A stretch of DNA of 27,654 nucleotides from an uncultured Solirubrobacteraceae bacterium (GCA_902806215.1 CADCVT010000429.1:1-27654); one strand, 5' to 3'; shown: positions 1 to 7,391, counted from the stretch's first letter. Numbers and translations: made by a program. The notes: a model not told the origin generated them from the sequence alone.

Positions 1-929
1 GGCCGGCGTCGAGCAGCTGCGACGCGACCTCCTTGGCGCCCTCCACCGTGCGCTCCTGCCGCTCGCGGAACGCCGCGGACTGCGCGATGCGCAGCGCGAT
101 CGCCTTGCCGGCGACGACGTGCATGAGCGGGCCGCCCTGCTGGCCGGGGAAGACCGCGGAGTTGATCTTCTTCGCGTGCTCCTCGCGGCACATGATCATG
201 CCGCCGCGCGCGCCGCCGAGCGTCTTGTGGACGGTCGTCGTCACGACGTCGGCGTACGGCACCGGGTTGGGGTGCAGGCCGGCGGCGACGAGGCCCGCGA
301 AGTGGGCCATGTCGACCATGAGCAGCGCGCCGACGTCGTCGGCGATGCGACGGAACGCCTCGAAGTCCAGGTGGCGGGGGTACGCCGACCAGCCGGCGAG
401 GATGAGCTTGGGCTTGCGCTCCCTGGCCAGCTGCTCGACCTCGTCCATGTCGATGAGCGAGTCGGAATCGCGCACGTGGTACGGCGCGATGTCGTACAGG
501 CGCCCCGACACGTTGATCTTCATGCCGTGCGAGAGGTGCCCGCCGTGCGGGAGCGCGAGGCCGAGGATCGTGTCGCCCGGCTGCAGGAGCGCGTGGTAGA
601 CCGCCGTGTTGGCCTGGGCGCCGGCGTGCGGCTGGACGTTGACGTGCTCGGCGCCGAAGAGCTCCTTCGCGCGGTTGATCGCGAGCATCTCGGCGACGTC
701 GACGAACTCGCAGCCGCCGTAGTAGCGCTTGCCGGGATAGCCCTCGGCGTACTTGTTCGTCAGCACGCTGCCCTGGGCATCGAGGATCGCCTGGGGCACG
801 AAGTTCTCGGACGCGATCATCTCCAGCGTCCGCTGCTGGCGGTCGAGCTCGTTGTCGAGCACGGCGGCGATCTCCGGGTCCACCTCGGCGACGGGGCGGT
901 TGAAGAAGTCCTGGGGCAGCTCGGTCACC
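1..929 (-). CDS. glyA: Serine hydroxymethyltransferase, 3' end missing
   Basis: Cytosolic PLP enzyme that interconverts serine plus tetrahydrofolate with glycine plus 5,10-methylene-tetrahydrofolate, feeding one-carbon metabolism. My translation of the minus strand gives 309 codons before the window edge; the C-terminal quarter of the usual ~415-430 residues lies outside. Visible family blocks are MIASENF (residues 38-44), LTNKYAEGYPGKRYYGG (56-72), HAGAQAN (101-107), the aspartate of LMVDMAHFAGL (203-213), and the PLP-lysine segment TTTVHKTLGGARGG with Lys235. The residue before His-Lys is Val where many homologues have Thr. I chose the GTG at 929 because no in-frame start with a ribosome-binding site lies upstream and a -10-like TACGCT sits 6 nt before it. 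It follows the STAS gene with a 36-bp gap and probably has its own leaderless promoter. Identification is firm; the start is fairly sure. Confidence 0.96.
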
Positions 930-935
930 CCACGA

Positions 936-941
936 GCGTAG
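936..941 (-). promoter_or_regulatory. -10 element for leaderless glyA transcript
   Basis: On the minus strand the hexamer TACGCT (TANNNT type) ends 6 nt before the GTG of glyA, so transcription would begin at or next to the start codon. There is no Shine-Dalgarno between it and the GTG. No good -35 is visible. Inference from position and from the same arrangement at six other genes here. Confidence 0.5.
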
Positions 942-965
942 CCCACGCACCAGCTGTCTCAGGGA

Positions 966-1304
966 CTAGTTCAGGAGCTGCTCGGGGTCGCTCGTGAGCT
1001 CGAGCATCTCGTCGATGCGGGTCGTCTGGAGGACGCGCATGACGGTTCGGCCACCTCGGACGAAGACCAGGCGCCAGCCTCCTCGGCGTGCTCGGCGCTG
1101 GGCCGAGACGAGCCGGGCGAGCCCGGCGGAGTCGAGCATCGTGACCTCGCGCAGGTCGACGCAGATGAGCTCGGGCTTGCGCGCCTCGACGGCGAGGAGC
1201 GTCCGGTCGAACGCGTACGCCGACGCGAGGTCGAGCTCCCCGGCGAGCGTCATCCTGACGACGCCGGGGCGCGGCTCCTGCTCGCTGACCTCGAGCGCCG
1301 GCAC
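966..1304 (-). CDS. STAS-domain anti-sigma factor antagonist
   Basis: Small cytosolic regulator of the SpoIIAA/RsbV class. In this family the unphosphorylated form binds a serine-kinase anti-sigma factor and so frees a sigma factor; phosphorylation of a conserved Ser or Thr switches it off. The 112-residue product is almost exactly one STAS domain: the early strand segment VVRMTLAGELDLASA (15-29), the phospho-acceptor segment TMLDSAGLARLV (55-66) with Ser59, and a C-terminal helix after TTRIDEMLEL. I chose GTG at 1304: it leaves a bare STAS domain and has TACTGT 7 nt upstream. A longer reading from a TTG at 1346 adds 14 residues with no recognisable content and no ribosome-binding site. No partner kinase or sigma factor gene is in the window, so the pathway controlled is unknown. 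It sits between the PKD-protein gene and glyA. Confidence 0.87.
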   Translation of the reverse strand: MPALEVSEQEPRPGVVRMTLAGELDLASAYAFDRTLLAVEARKPELICVDLREVTMLDSAGLARLVSAQRRARRGGWRLVFVRGGRTVMRVLQTTRIDEMLELTSDPEQLLN

Positions 1305-1311
1305 CTGCGGC

Positions 1312-1317
1312 ACAGTA
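1312..1317 (-). promoter_or_regulatory. -10 element for leaderless STAS gene transcript
   Basis: TACTGT on the minus strand, 7 nt before the chosen GTG at 1304. It lies inside the longer TTG reading of the same gene, so if it is a true promoter it supports the shorter protein. No convincing -35 was found. Confidence 0.4.
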
Positions 1318-1369
1318 CGACGCACCGGGACGTGTCCGGGCGCCAAGTTGGATACCGACGAGGAGGCCC

Positions 1370-1406
1370 GGCGCGCGGTGACCGGGAGCCGTGGTCACCG
1401 CGCGCC
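1370..1406 (-). terminator. GC-rich hairpin terminator after the PKD-protein gene
   Basis: A perfect 14-bp inverted repeat (arms 1370-1383 and 1393-1406, core GCGCGCGGTGACC) with a 9-nt loop lies 25 bp beyond the stop of the minus-strand PKD gene and before the STAS gene. There is no U-tract, so it would be a U-less hairpin terminator or an mRNA 3'-end stabiliser. Confidence 0.65.
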
Positions 1407-1431
1407 TCGAGCACCTCCCCCCGGCGGGCGC

Positions 1432-2652
1432 CTAGCGCCGCTTCCGGGTCTTCGCGCGCGACGACTTCCTCTTCGTCGCGCAGGTGCGGGACCGCTTGCC
1501 CTTCTTGCTCTTCTTCGCGGCCTTGCAGGTCTTCTTCTTGGCGGCCGGCCTCTTCGGCGCGGCGGTACGCGCGTTCGGGACGAACGCCGGCGCCTTCACC
1601 GCGGGGTTCGCGACGGGGGCCGGAGCGGCCGGGCGGCTGCCGCCGCCGCCGCCGGTCGTGCCGCCGCCGGCGCCGCCGCCGTCCTGGCCGCCCTTGTCGC
1701 CGTCCTTGGGCGGGTCCGGGTGCACCACCGGGAGCGCTTTGACGACGAGCCGCTGCGTCGTGATCTTCGCGCTGTCCGGGACGCCCTGCGCCCGGACGTG
1801 CATCCGCACGTCGTAGGTGCCGGGCTCGTCGAAGAGCTGGCTGACGACGCGCTTGCCGACGCCCGAGGCGTCCCAGTCGCCGTCGCCGTCGAAGTCCCAG
1901 CGACGCTCGTAGACGGAGTCGCCCTCCTCGCCGGCCGCGTAGGGCGCGGTGAAGGTGACCTCGTTGCCCTCGACGCTCTCGGTGGCGCTCATCGAGAACG
2001 CCTGGCCGGCCGGCGGGACCCACGCCCCGTAGCTGTGCGGCATGACGGAGGTCCCGCCGTCGACGTCGGTGCCGCGCAGGCTGATGTGCTTCTCGCCGGC
2101 GGTCGAGAACGTCGTCGTGACCGTGGTGCCGGTGCCGTCGTCGAAGCCGTCCCCGTCGACGTCCCACGCGAGCGTGAGCGGCTCGTCAGTGTCCGGATCG
2201 TCGGCCTTCGTGACCTCGCAGGTCATCGGGTCGCCGACCTCGACGACGCCGGGTGTGCACGTGAAGTTGACGTCGGGCTTCGCGTTGACGACGGTGATCG
2301 TCTTCGTCGTCGTCGCGGACTGCGTGCCGCCGCCGGCGCCCCAGTTGACGCCGGTCGTCTTCAGCTTGATCGTCTTCTGACCAAGCGTCGTGTAGGAGTT
2401 GTAGATCGACGAGATGTACAGGCCGCTGTCGTGCTCGGCGATGACGCCGTCGTTGTCGCGATCCCACTCGTAGTGCAGCGTCATGCCGCCGCAGTTCGAG
2501 CACGAGCCGGTCCAGTGCGCGAACGCGTCACCACGCGTGACGGTGTCGGGCCCGGTGACCGTCGCCACGGCGACGGGGTCGGCCGCGAGCGCGGCTCCGG
2601 GTGCGAGGAGGGCAAGCCCGCAGGCCAGCCCGAGGAGGCTCTTGAGGTGCAT
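1432..2652 (-). CDS. Secreted PKD-repeat protein with lysine/arginine-rich tail
   Basis: Predicted exported protein of 406 residues, function unknown. It opens with a signal peptide (residues 1 to about 23, hydrophobic LLGLACGLALL, ending AALA). Three PKD/Ig-like beta-sandwich units follow, each marked by a W-D-x-D-x-D-G motif: YEWDRDNDG, LAWDVDGDG and RRWDFDGDG; the Asp-rich loops suggest calcium binding. Next comes a Pro/Gly/Thr linker with a run of glycines, and then about 45 residues that are mostly Lys and Arg with two Cys. PKD repeats in known proteins mediate protein or carbohydrate contacts outside the cell; the basic tail could hold the protein to the anionic wall, which is inference. 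I chose ATG 2652 because GGAG lies 7 nt before it; an ATG at 2676 would add eight residues and its AGGAGAAGG is too distant. It follows tsaC by 107 bp and ends at a hairpin. Confidence 0.85.
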   Translation of the reverse strand: MHLKSLLGLACGLALLAPGAALAADPVAVATVTGPDTVTRGDAFAHWTGSCSNCGGMTLHYEWDRDNDGVIAEHDSGLYISSIYNSYTTLGQKTIKLKTTGVNWGAGGGTQSATTTKTITVVNAKPDVNFTCTPGVVEVGDPMTCEVTKADDPDTDEPLTLAWDVDGDGFDDGTGTTVTTTFSTAGEKHISLRGTDVDGGTSVMPHSYGAWVPPAGQAFSMSATESVEGNEVTFTAPYAAGEEGDSVYERRWDFDGDGDWDASGVGKRVVSQLFDEPGTYDVRMHVRAQGVPDSAKITTQRLVVKALPVVHPDPPKDGDKGGQDGGGAGGGTTGGGGGSRPAAPAPVANPAVKAPAFVPNARTAAPKRPAAKKKTCKAAKKSKKGKRSRTCATKRKSSRAKTRKRR

Positions 2653-2659
2653 TCGGTTG

Positions 2660-2663
2660 CTCC
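2660..2663 (-). promoter_or_regulatory. Ribosome-binding site deciding the PKD-protein start
   Basis: GGAG on the minus strand with a 7-nt spacer to ATG 2652. The competing ATG at 2676 has AGGAG 14 nt away, which is outside the useful spacing. Confidence 0.5.
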
Positions 2664-2759
2664 GGTCGTTCTGCATCTGGAGCGAACCTTCTCCTCGCGG
2701 CCCCGGGGCGGCATCGGGGATCCGCCTGAACCTCGCTCGGGACCCCCCGGCCCCGACCC

Positions 2760-3377
2760 CTACGACCCCGACAGGCGCTCGCGGATCGCGTCGCGATCGA
2801 ACGCGCCCTCGCGCACGACTCGCCAGTCGCGTGTCGTCTCGTACGCGCCGAGGTCGACGACCGTCGAGGGCGTTCCCGGCAGCTCGCCGCCGTCGAGGAC
2901 GAGGTCCGCTTCGGCGCGGATGAGCTCGGGCACCTCGTCGAGCGTCCGGGCGTCCGGGCGTCCAGACCGGTTCGCGCTCGTCTGCAGCACCGGCCAGCGC
3001 ACGGCGTGCAGCGCCTCGAGCCCGGGCGGCAGGGACGGGACGCGGACGCCCAGCAGGTCCGCGGAGCCCGAGAGCGGGAAGCGGCCCGCAGGGTTCGGCA
3101 CGAGCACGGTGACCGGACCGGGCAGGAGCGCCTCGACCGCCGAGCGCGTGCGGTCACCGAGCTCGGGCAGCGCCGCCAGCGCGAGCTCGACGCTGAAGAA
3201 CATGACGGCAGCGGGCTTGTCCGGCCGGCGCCCCTTCAGCGCGTAGAGCCGATCGACCGCGTCGCGCGTGTCGGGCTCGCACGCCAGGCCGTAGACGGTG
3301 TCGGCCGGGAACACGGCGACGCCGCCGACGGCGATGCAGCGCGAGAAGGTTGCCGAGTCCTCGGCGGTCAGCGTCAT
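2760..3377 (-). CDS. tsaC: Threonylcarbamoyl-AMP synthase (TsaC/Sua5/YrdC family)
   Basis: Cytosolic enzyme that makes L-threonylcarbamoyl-adenylate from threonine, bicarbonate and ATP, the first step of the t6A modification at position 37 of ANN-decoding tRNAs. The 205-residue product is a single YrdC domain without the C-terminal Sua5 extension. Visible signatures are FPADTVYGLAC (23-33; the usual Thr of PTDTVYG is Ala here), the basic active-site segment ALKGRRPDKP (46-55) and the nucleotide-binding TSANRSG (133-139). The ATG at 3377 overlaps the prmC stop by 4 bp (ATGA), so translation is probably coupled. The prfA-prmC-tsaC order is conserved widely in Gram-positive bacteria. No Tsa partner genes (tsaB, tsaD, tsaE) are in the window. 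Confidence 0.94.
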   Translation of the reverse strand: MTLTAEDSATFSRCIAVGGVAVFPADTVYGLACEPDTRDAVDRLYALKGRRPDKPAAVMFFSVELALAALPELGDRTRSAVEALLPGPVTVLVPNPAGRFPLSGSADLLGVRVPSLPPGLEALHAVRWPVLQTSANRSGRPDARTLDEVPELIRAEADLVLDGGELPGTPSTVVDLGAYETTRDWRVVREGAFDRDAIRERLSGS

Positions 3378-4192
3378 CGCTTCGCCACCACGACGCGCTC
3401 GATCCCGGCGAGGTCGTCGAGGTGCTCGACGTCGCCGTAGCCGTTCTCGGTGGCGATCCGCGCGACCTGCTCCGCCTGGCCCATGCCGTGCTCGAGGGCG
3501 ACGAGTCCCACGCCCAGCTCGGCCGCTCGCGCGACAAGTCGGCGGATGACGTCGAGGCCGTCCGGCCCCGCGAACAGCGCGGTCGCGGGCTCGTGCTCGG
3601 CGACGTCGCGCGGCAGGGCATCGCCTGACGCCACGTACGGCGGGTTGGAGAGCACGGCGTCACAAGGCTCGTCGAGGAGATCAGCGACCGAGAAGCTGAC
3701 GTCCAGCCCCAGGCGCCGAGCGTTGCCATGCGCGACGTCGACCGCTTCCTGACTGATGTCGTTGGCCCGAACCCGCAGATCGGGTCGCTCGGACTTCAAA
3801 GCCAGAGCGATCGCGCCCGAGCCCGTCCCGACGTCCAAGACCGAAGCGGCCGCAGGCAACCCCAGTCCGACCTCGACCAAGAGCTCCGTCTCGGGCCGCG
3901 GGATGAGCACCCGCGAGTCGACGTCCAGCACGATGTGCCGGAAGCCCTTCGTGCCGAGCAGGTACGCGACCGGCTCGCGGTCGATCGCGCGGCGCCGCAC
4001 GAGCGTCTGGAACTCCCGCGCCGCACGCCCGGCAAGCGACAGGTCGCGGTCGATGATCAGCCGCGCGCGATCCACGCCGAGCGCGTGCGCGAGCAGCAGC
4101 TCGGCGTCGAGGCGGGGCGAGTCGACCCCCGCGGCGTTGAGCGCGACGAGCGCCGAGTCGAGCGCGTCGCGGACCGGCGTGCCGCCGATCAC
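3374..4192 (-). CDS. prmC: Peptide chain release factor N5-glutamine methyltransferase
   Basis: S-adenosylmethionine-dependent enzyme that methylates the glutamine of the GGQ motif in release factors RF1 and RF2, which raises termination efficiency. The 272-residue length is usual for PrmC/HemK. Visible features are an N-terminal helical substrate-binding region (about 1-95), the PRPETE motif (98-103), the SAM-binding loop VLDVGTGSGAIAL (118-130), the acidic strand-2 end RANDIS (142-147) and the catalytic NPPY (183-186) that positions the amide nitrogen. The start is a GTG whose last bases overlap the prfA stop (GTGA), and the stop overlaps the tsaC start in the same way, so prfA, prmC and tsaC are one translational unit. 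Its likely substrate is encoded by the gene just before it. Confidence 0.95.
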   Translation of the reverse strand: MIGGTPVRDALDSALVALNAAGVDSPRLDAELLLAHALGVDRARLIIDRDLSLAGRAAREFQTLVRRRAIDREPVAYLLGTKGFRHIVLDVDSRVLIPRPETELLVEVGLGLPAAASVLDVGTGSGAIALALKSERPDLRVRANDISQEAVDVAHGNARRLGLDVSFSVADLLDEPCDAVLSNPPYVASGDALPRDVAEHEPATALFAGPDGLDVIRRLVARAAELGVGLVALEHGMGQAEQVARIATENGYGDVEHLDDLAGIERVVVAKR

Positions 4193-5238
4193 GCCGCGGT
4201 CGCCTGCTCCTCGAGCCGGCGGCGCTTCTCGTCGTTCTGCAGGGCGTTGGTGAAGCCCTCGAGCTCGCCCTCGAGGACCTGCTCGAGGTTGTGCTGCGTG
4301 AGCTTGATGCGGTGGTCGGTGACCCGCCGCTCGCCGTAGTTGTACGTGCGGATCTTCTCGGCGCGGTCGCCGCTGCCGACCTGCGACTTGCGGTCGGCCG
4401 ACAGCGCGGCCTGCTGCTCGGCCAGCGCGGCCTCGTAGATCCGCGCGCGCAGCACGCGCATCGCCTTCTCGCGGTTCTGCAGCTGCGACTTCTCGTCCTG
4501 CATCGAGACGACGACGCCGCTCGGCTTGTGCGTGATGCGCACGGCGGAGTCCGTCGTGTTGACCGACTGCCCGCCGGGCCCGGACGAGCGGTAGACGTCG
4601 ATCTGCAGGTCGTTCTGGTCGATCTGGACGTCGACCTCCTCGGCCTCGGGAAGCACCGAGACCGTCGCGGTCGAGGTGTGGATGCGCCCCTGCGACTCGG
4701 TCGCGGGGACCCGCTGCACGCGGTGCGTCCCGCCCTCGTACTTGAAGACGCTATACGCCCCGTCGCCCTTGACGGCGAACGTGTACTTGCCGTCGCTGAC
4801 CTCCATCGGCTCGGCGGTGAACCCGCGCCGCTCGGCGTACTTTGAGAGCATGCGGAAGAGGTCGCCGGCCCACAGCCCGGCCTCCTCGCCGCCCGCGCCG
4901 CCGTTGATCTCGAGGATGACGTTCTTGTCGTCGTTGGGGTCGCGCTCGACCATCGCGAGGCGGATCTCCTCCTCGAGCTCCTCGATGCGGGCGCGCGCCT
5001 TGGCGGCCTCCTCGCGCATCTCGGGATCCTCGCCCTCGGCCAACAGCTCCTGCGCGCCCTCGAGATCGCTGCGCGCCAGGCGCCACTCGGTCGCGAGCTG
5101 CGCCGCCGGCTCGAGCATCCGGTACGTGCGTCCGACCACGGCGTAGCGCTCCCGGTCGCCGATGACGGACGGGTCGGACATCTCGCGCTCTGCCTCGGCG
5201 AAGCGCGCCTCGATCTGCTCGACGAGCTGCTCGATCAC
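4189..5238 (-). CDS. prfA: Peptide chain release factor 1
   Basis: Class I release factor that reads UAA and UAG in the ribosomal A site and triggers peptide release. The 349-residue protein has a helical N-terminal domain (to about 100), the anticodon-like motif PAT within RVQRVPATESQGRIHTS (175-189), which marks RF1 rather than RF2, and the catalytic GGQ (222-224) in YRSSGPGGQSVNTTDS. The frame stays open upstream to 5457, but that part runs antisense to the EamA gene and is arginine-rich noise. I chose GTG 5238, which starts IEQLVEQIEARF and has TATCCT 8 nt upstream. It is divergent to the EamA gene, with 39 bp between the start codons, and heads the prfA-prmC-tsaC unit. Confidence 0.96.
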   Translation of the reverse strand: MIEQLVEQIEARFAEAEREMSDPSVIGDRERYAVVGRTYRMLEPAAQLATEWRLARSDLEGAQELLAEGEDPEMREEAAKARARIEELEEEIRLAMVERDPNDDKNVILEINGGAGGEEAGLWAGDLFRMLSKYAERRGFTAEPMEVSDGKYTFAVKGDGAYSVFKYEGGTHRVQRVPATESQGRIHTSTATVSVLPEAEEVDVQIDQNDLQIDVYRSSGPGGQSVNTTDSAVRITHKPSGVVVSMQDEKSQLQNREKAMRVLRARIYEAALAEQQAALSADRKSQVGSGDRAEKIRTYNYGERRVTDHRIKLTQHNLEQVLEGELEGFTNALQNDEKRRRLEEQATAA

Positions 5239-5246
5239 GACGACGG

Positions 5247-5271
5247 AGGATAGAGGCGCCGCCCCTACATT
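5247..5271. promoter_or_regulatory. Bidirectional pair of leaderless promoters between prfA and the EamA gene
   Basis: Only 39 bp separate two divergent GTG starts (5238 minus, 5278 plus). On the minus strand TATCCT (5252-5247) lies 8 nt before the prfA GTG; on the plus strand TACATT (5266-5271) lies 6 nt before the EamA GTG. Neither gene has a Shine-Dalgarno. Two polymerases could hardly occupy this site together, so mutual exclusion is possible. Seen in sequence; promoter function is inferred. Confidence 0.5.
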
Positions 5272-5277
5272 CCCTCG

Positions 5278-6108
5278 GTGCTCGCCATCGTCCTCGCGCT
5301 CGGGACGTCGATCGCCTACGGGACGTCGAACTTCCTGGGGCCGCTGCTCGGCGCGCGGCACACGGTGAGCGCCGTGCTGCTGACCGGGCAGCTCGCGGCG
5401 CTGGCGGGAGCGGTCGCGCTCGTGCTGGGCTCGGGGCAGGCGCCGCCGTCGGCGCACGCGATCCTGTTCGGCGTGATCGCCGGAGCGGGGAACGTGCTCG
5501 GCCTCGCGACGTTCTACCGGGCCGCGCAGCTCGCCTCCGTGTCGGTCGTGAGCGCGATCGGCGCGACGGTCGGGACGGCGCTGCCGGTCGTGTTCGGCCT
5601 GGCCACGGGCGACCAGCTCACCGCGCTGCAGGCGACCGGCATCGTCGTCGCGATGGCGGGTGGCGTCCTCGCGGCGCAGAGCAGCGCCAACGCGATCGTC
5701 ACCCGGGCCGGCGTGCTGTGGGCCCTGCTCAGCGCGGTCGGGTTCGGGACGCTGCTCATCGCGCTCCCCGAGGCGGCCGAGGGCGGGATCGCGTGGGCGC
5801 TGCTCGACGCGCGGATCGCGGTCGTCGTCCTGCTCCTCGCCGGGATCCTCGTCCTCGGGCTCCCCCTGCGGGCGCCGACGAGGTCGCTCCCGCTCCTCGC
5901 CGTGCCGGGGCTGCTCCTGCTCGGCGGGACGCTCATGTACGCCGACGCGAGCCAGCGCGGACTGCTCAGCGTCGTCGCGGTGCTCGCGTCGCTCGCGACG
6001 GTCGTCACGGCGACGCTCGCGTTCGTGATCAGCAAGGAGCGCCTCAGCAGGACCCAGCGCACCGGGATCGCGTTCGCGACCCTCGGCGTCGTCCTCCTCG
6101 CGATCTAG
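5278..6108 (+). CDS. EamA/DMT-superfamily transporter
   Basis: Integral membrane protein of 276 residues with about ten hydrophobic segments and very few charged residues, matching the drug/metabolite transporter superfamily built from two five-helix EamA repeats. Typical traits are the N-terminal LALGTSIAYGTSNFLGPLL, the repeat end VVSAIGATVGTALPVVFGLATGD (about residues 90-112) and its second-half counterpart VVAVLASLATVVTATLAFVISKERL (about 230-255) in front of the last helix. The family exports amino acids, nucleosides, metabolites or drugs; the substrate here cannot be told. The GTG start has TACATT 6 nt upstream and no Shine-Dalgarno. It is the only plus-strand gene in the first 14 kb and separates yqhQ from prfA, two genes often adjacent in actinobacteria. 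It ends in a shared terminator facing yqhQ. Confidence 0.87.
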   Translation: MLAIVLALGTSIAYGTSNFLGPLLGARHTVSAVLLTGQLAALAGAVALVLGSGQAPPSAHAILFGVIAGAGNVLGLATFYRAAQLASVSVVSAIGATVGTALPVVFGLATGDQLTALQATGIVVAMAGGVLAAQSSANAIVTRAGVLWALLSAVGFGTLLIALPEAAEGGIAWALLDARIAVVVLLLAGILVLGLPLRAPTRSLPLLAVPGLLLLGGTLMYADASQRGLLSVVAVLASLATVVTATLAFVISKERLSRTQRTGIAFATLGVVLLAI

Positions 6109-6111
6109 GCC

Positions 6112-6150
6112 GCTCCGCCCGGCTGCCGGATCAGCCGGCGCTGCCGGAGC
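6112..6150. terminator. Bidirectional hairpin between convergent EamA and yqhQ genes
   Basis: Two nested inverted repeats fill the 42-bp convergent gap: an inner 7-bp stem CCGGCTG/CAGCCGG (6119-6125 and 6132-6138, 6-nt loop) inside an outer 6-bp stem GCTCCG/CGGAGC (6112-6117 and 6145-6150). The position between two stop codons fits a terminator for both strands. No T-tract on either side. Confidence 0.6.
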
Positions 6151-7119
6151 TCACGCGGCAACCTCGATGCCGAGCTTGTCGGCTTCCGCGACCTCGTCGG
6201 GCGACTCGTTCTCGAGGACCTCCTGCAGCGACGCGATCGCGACCGCGAGGTGCCCGAGGTCGGGCTCCCGGGTCGTGAGGCGCTGGAGCTGGAGGCCAGG
6301 CCACATGAGCGAGCGCGCCCAGCCGCGGTGGCGGTTCTTGCCGAACCACTTGATCGCCTCGAACGCGAGGCCCGCGACGATCGGGATGCCGACGACGCGG
6401 CTGATGAACAGCCAGTGCCACTCGAGCTTGCCGAACGGCGCGAACACGACGATGGCGACGATCATCACGATGAGCAGGAACGACGTGCCGCAGCGCGGGT
6501 GCAGGCGCGAGAAGCGCTGCGCGTTCTCCGGCGTGAGCTCGAGCCCCGCCTCGTAGCAGGAGATCGTCTTGTGCTCGGCGCCGTGATACTGGAAGACCCG
6601 CTGGAGGTCCTTCATGCGCGAGATCAGGTAGAGGTAGCCGAGGAAGATCCCGATGCGGATGAGCTTCTCGACCACGACGAAGACGAGGCCGTTGTCCTCG
6701 CCGGCGCCGCTGAAGTTCGCAAGCGCGGCGGGCAGCAGGAAGAAGAGGCCGATCGACAGCGAGAGCGCGAAGACGATCGTCCCGGTCCACTGCTTCGAGG
6801 AGATCTCCTCCTCGCCGTCGGGCAGCTGCGCGTTGGCGGAGATGCCGAGCGCGCGGAACCCGATCGCCAGCGACTCCCACAGCGCGACGGTGCCGCGGAT
6901 GACCGGCAGCCGCAGGACGCGGTGCTTCTTGAGCACGGAGACGAGCGGGAACGACTGCACGGAGATGCCGCGCTGGTCGTCGGGGAGCTCCTCGGGGTGA
7001 GAGTCGCGCACGGCGACGGCCCACGTGGAGACGCCGCGCATCATCACGCCCTCGAGCACCGCCTGGCCGCCGATCGGGGCGTCCTTCGCCGCGAACGTGC
7101 GATCCAGGTCGGAGCTCAT
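6151..7119 (-). CDS. DUF1385 (YqhQ-like) multipass membrane protein
   Basis: Member of the DUF1385 family, 322 residues, biochemical role not established as far as I know. Conserved blocks are GGQAVLEGVMMR (17-28), HGAEHKTI (179-186) followed by YEAG, and LHPRCGTSF (206-214). The clustered His, Glu and Cys residues look like a metal-binding site on one membrane face, which is inference. Several hydrophobic segments are clear, for example residues 113-135, 145-166, 214-230 and 236-255. The ATG at 7119 lies 18 bp after rpmE, with only a weak GGA as ribosome-binding site, so it is probably co-transcribed and perhaps coupled with rpmE. The rpmE-DUF1385-prfA order recurs in actinobacterial genomes and suggests a link to translation or envelope housekeeping. 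Confidence 0.9.
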   Translation of the reverse strand: MSSDLDRTFAAKDAPIGGQAVLEGVMMRGVSTWAVAVRDSHPEELPDDQRGISVQSFPLVSVLKKHRVLRLPVIRGTVALWESLAIGFRALGISANAQLPDGEEEISSKQWTGTIVFALSLSIGLFFLLPAALANFSGAGEDNGLVFVVVEKLIRIGIFLGYLYLISRMKDLQRVFQYHGAEHKTISCYEAGLELTPENAQRFSRLHPRCGTSFLLIVMIVAIVVFAPFGKLEWHWLFISRVVGIPIVAGLAFEAIKWFGKNRHRGWARSLMWPGLQLQRLTTREPDLGHLAVAIASLQEVLENESPDEVAEADKLGIEVAA

Positions 7120-7137
7120 GAGGTGGAGTCCGTGGCG

Positions 7138-7350
7138 CTACTGGCCGGCCGCGCGCTTGGCCGCACGACGCTTGAAGCGCTCGACGCGTCCGCCCGTGTC
7201 GACCAGCTTCTGACGGCCGGTGTAGAACGGGTGGCAGTTCGAGCAGATCTCGACGTGGATCTCAGGCGTGGTCGACCGGGTCACGAACTGGTTGCCGCAC
7301 GTGCAGGTCACGTTGGACTCGACGTACTCGGGATGGATTCCGGTCTTCAT
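7138..7350 (-). CDS. rpmE: 50S ribosomal protein L31, zinc-binding form
   Basis: Large-subunit ribosomal protein of 70 residues that helps join the 30S and 50S subunits. It starts MKTGIHPEY and carries all four zinc ligands: Cys16 and Cys18 (TCTCGNQF), Cys36 and Cys39 (ICSNCHPFYTG). It is therefore the C-plus form rather than the cysteine-free form that replaces it during zinc starvation. The C-terminus is basic (VERFKRRAAKRAAGQ). The ATG has no Shine-Dalgarno but TAGACT sits 7 nt upstream, so the transcript is probably leaderless and would continue into the DUF1385 gene. It lies 31 bp after the CARDB protein gene. Confidence 0.97.
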   Translation of the reverse strand: MKTGIHPEYVESNVTCTCGNQFVTRSTTPEIHVEICSNCHPFYTGRQKLVDTGGRVERFKRRAAKRAAGQ

Positions 7351-7357
7351 GCAACTG

Positions 7358-7391
7358 AGTCTATCGGGGGCAACAACCCCTCTATCGGGTG
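7358..7391 (-). promoter_or_regulatory. rpmE leaderless promoter with 9-bp direct repeat
   Basis: TAGACT (7363-7358) lies 7 nt before the rpmE ATG. The plus-strand 9-mer TCTATCGGG occurs at 7360-7368 and again at 7381-7389, exactly 21 bp apart (two helical turns), so one copy overlaps the -10 box and the other covers the stop codon of the upstream gene. This could be a pair of regulator half-sites or chance; no -35 is evident. Confidence 0.4.

Noticed and set aside
1305..1346. Longer STAS protein from a TTG start
   Set aside because: Adds 14 residues without STAS homology, has no ribosome-binding site, and would run through the -10 box at 1312-1317.
5239..5457. N-terminal extension of prfA by 73 codons
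   Set aside because: It overlaps the EamA gene antisense, is mostly Arg/Glu/Pro, and RF1 homology begins just after GTG 5238, which also has a -10 box 8 nt before it.
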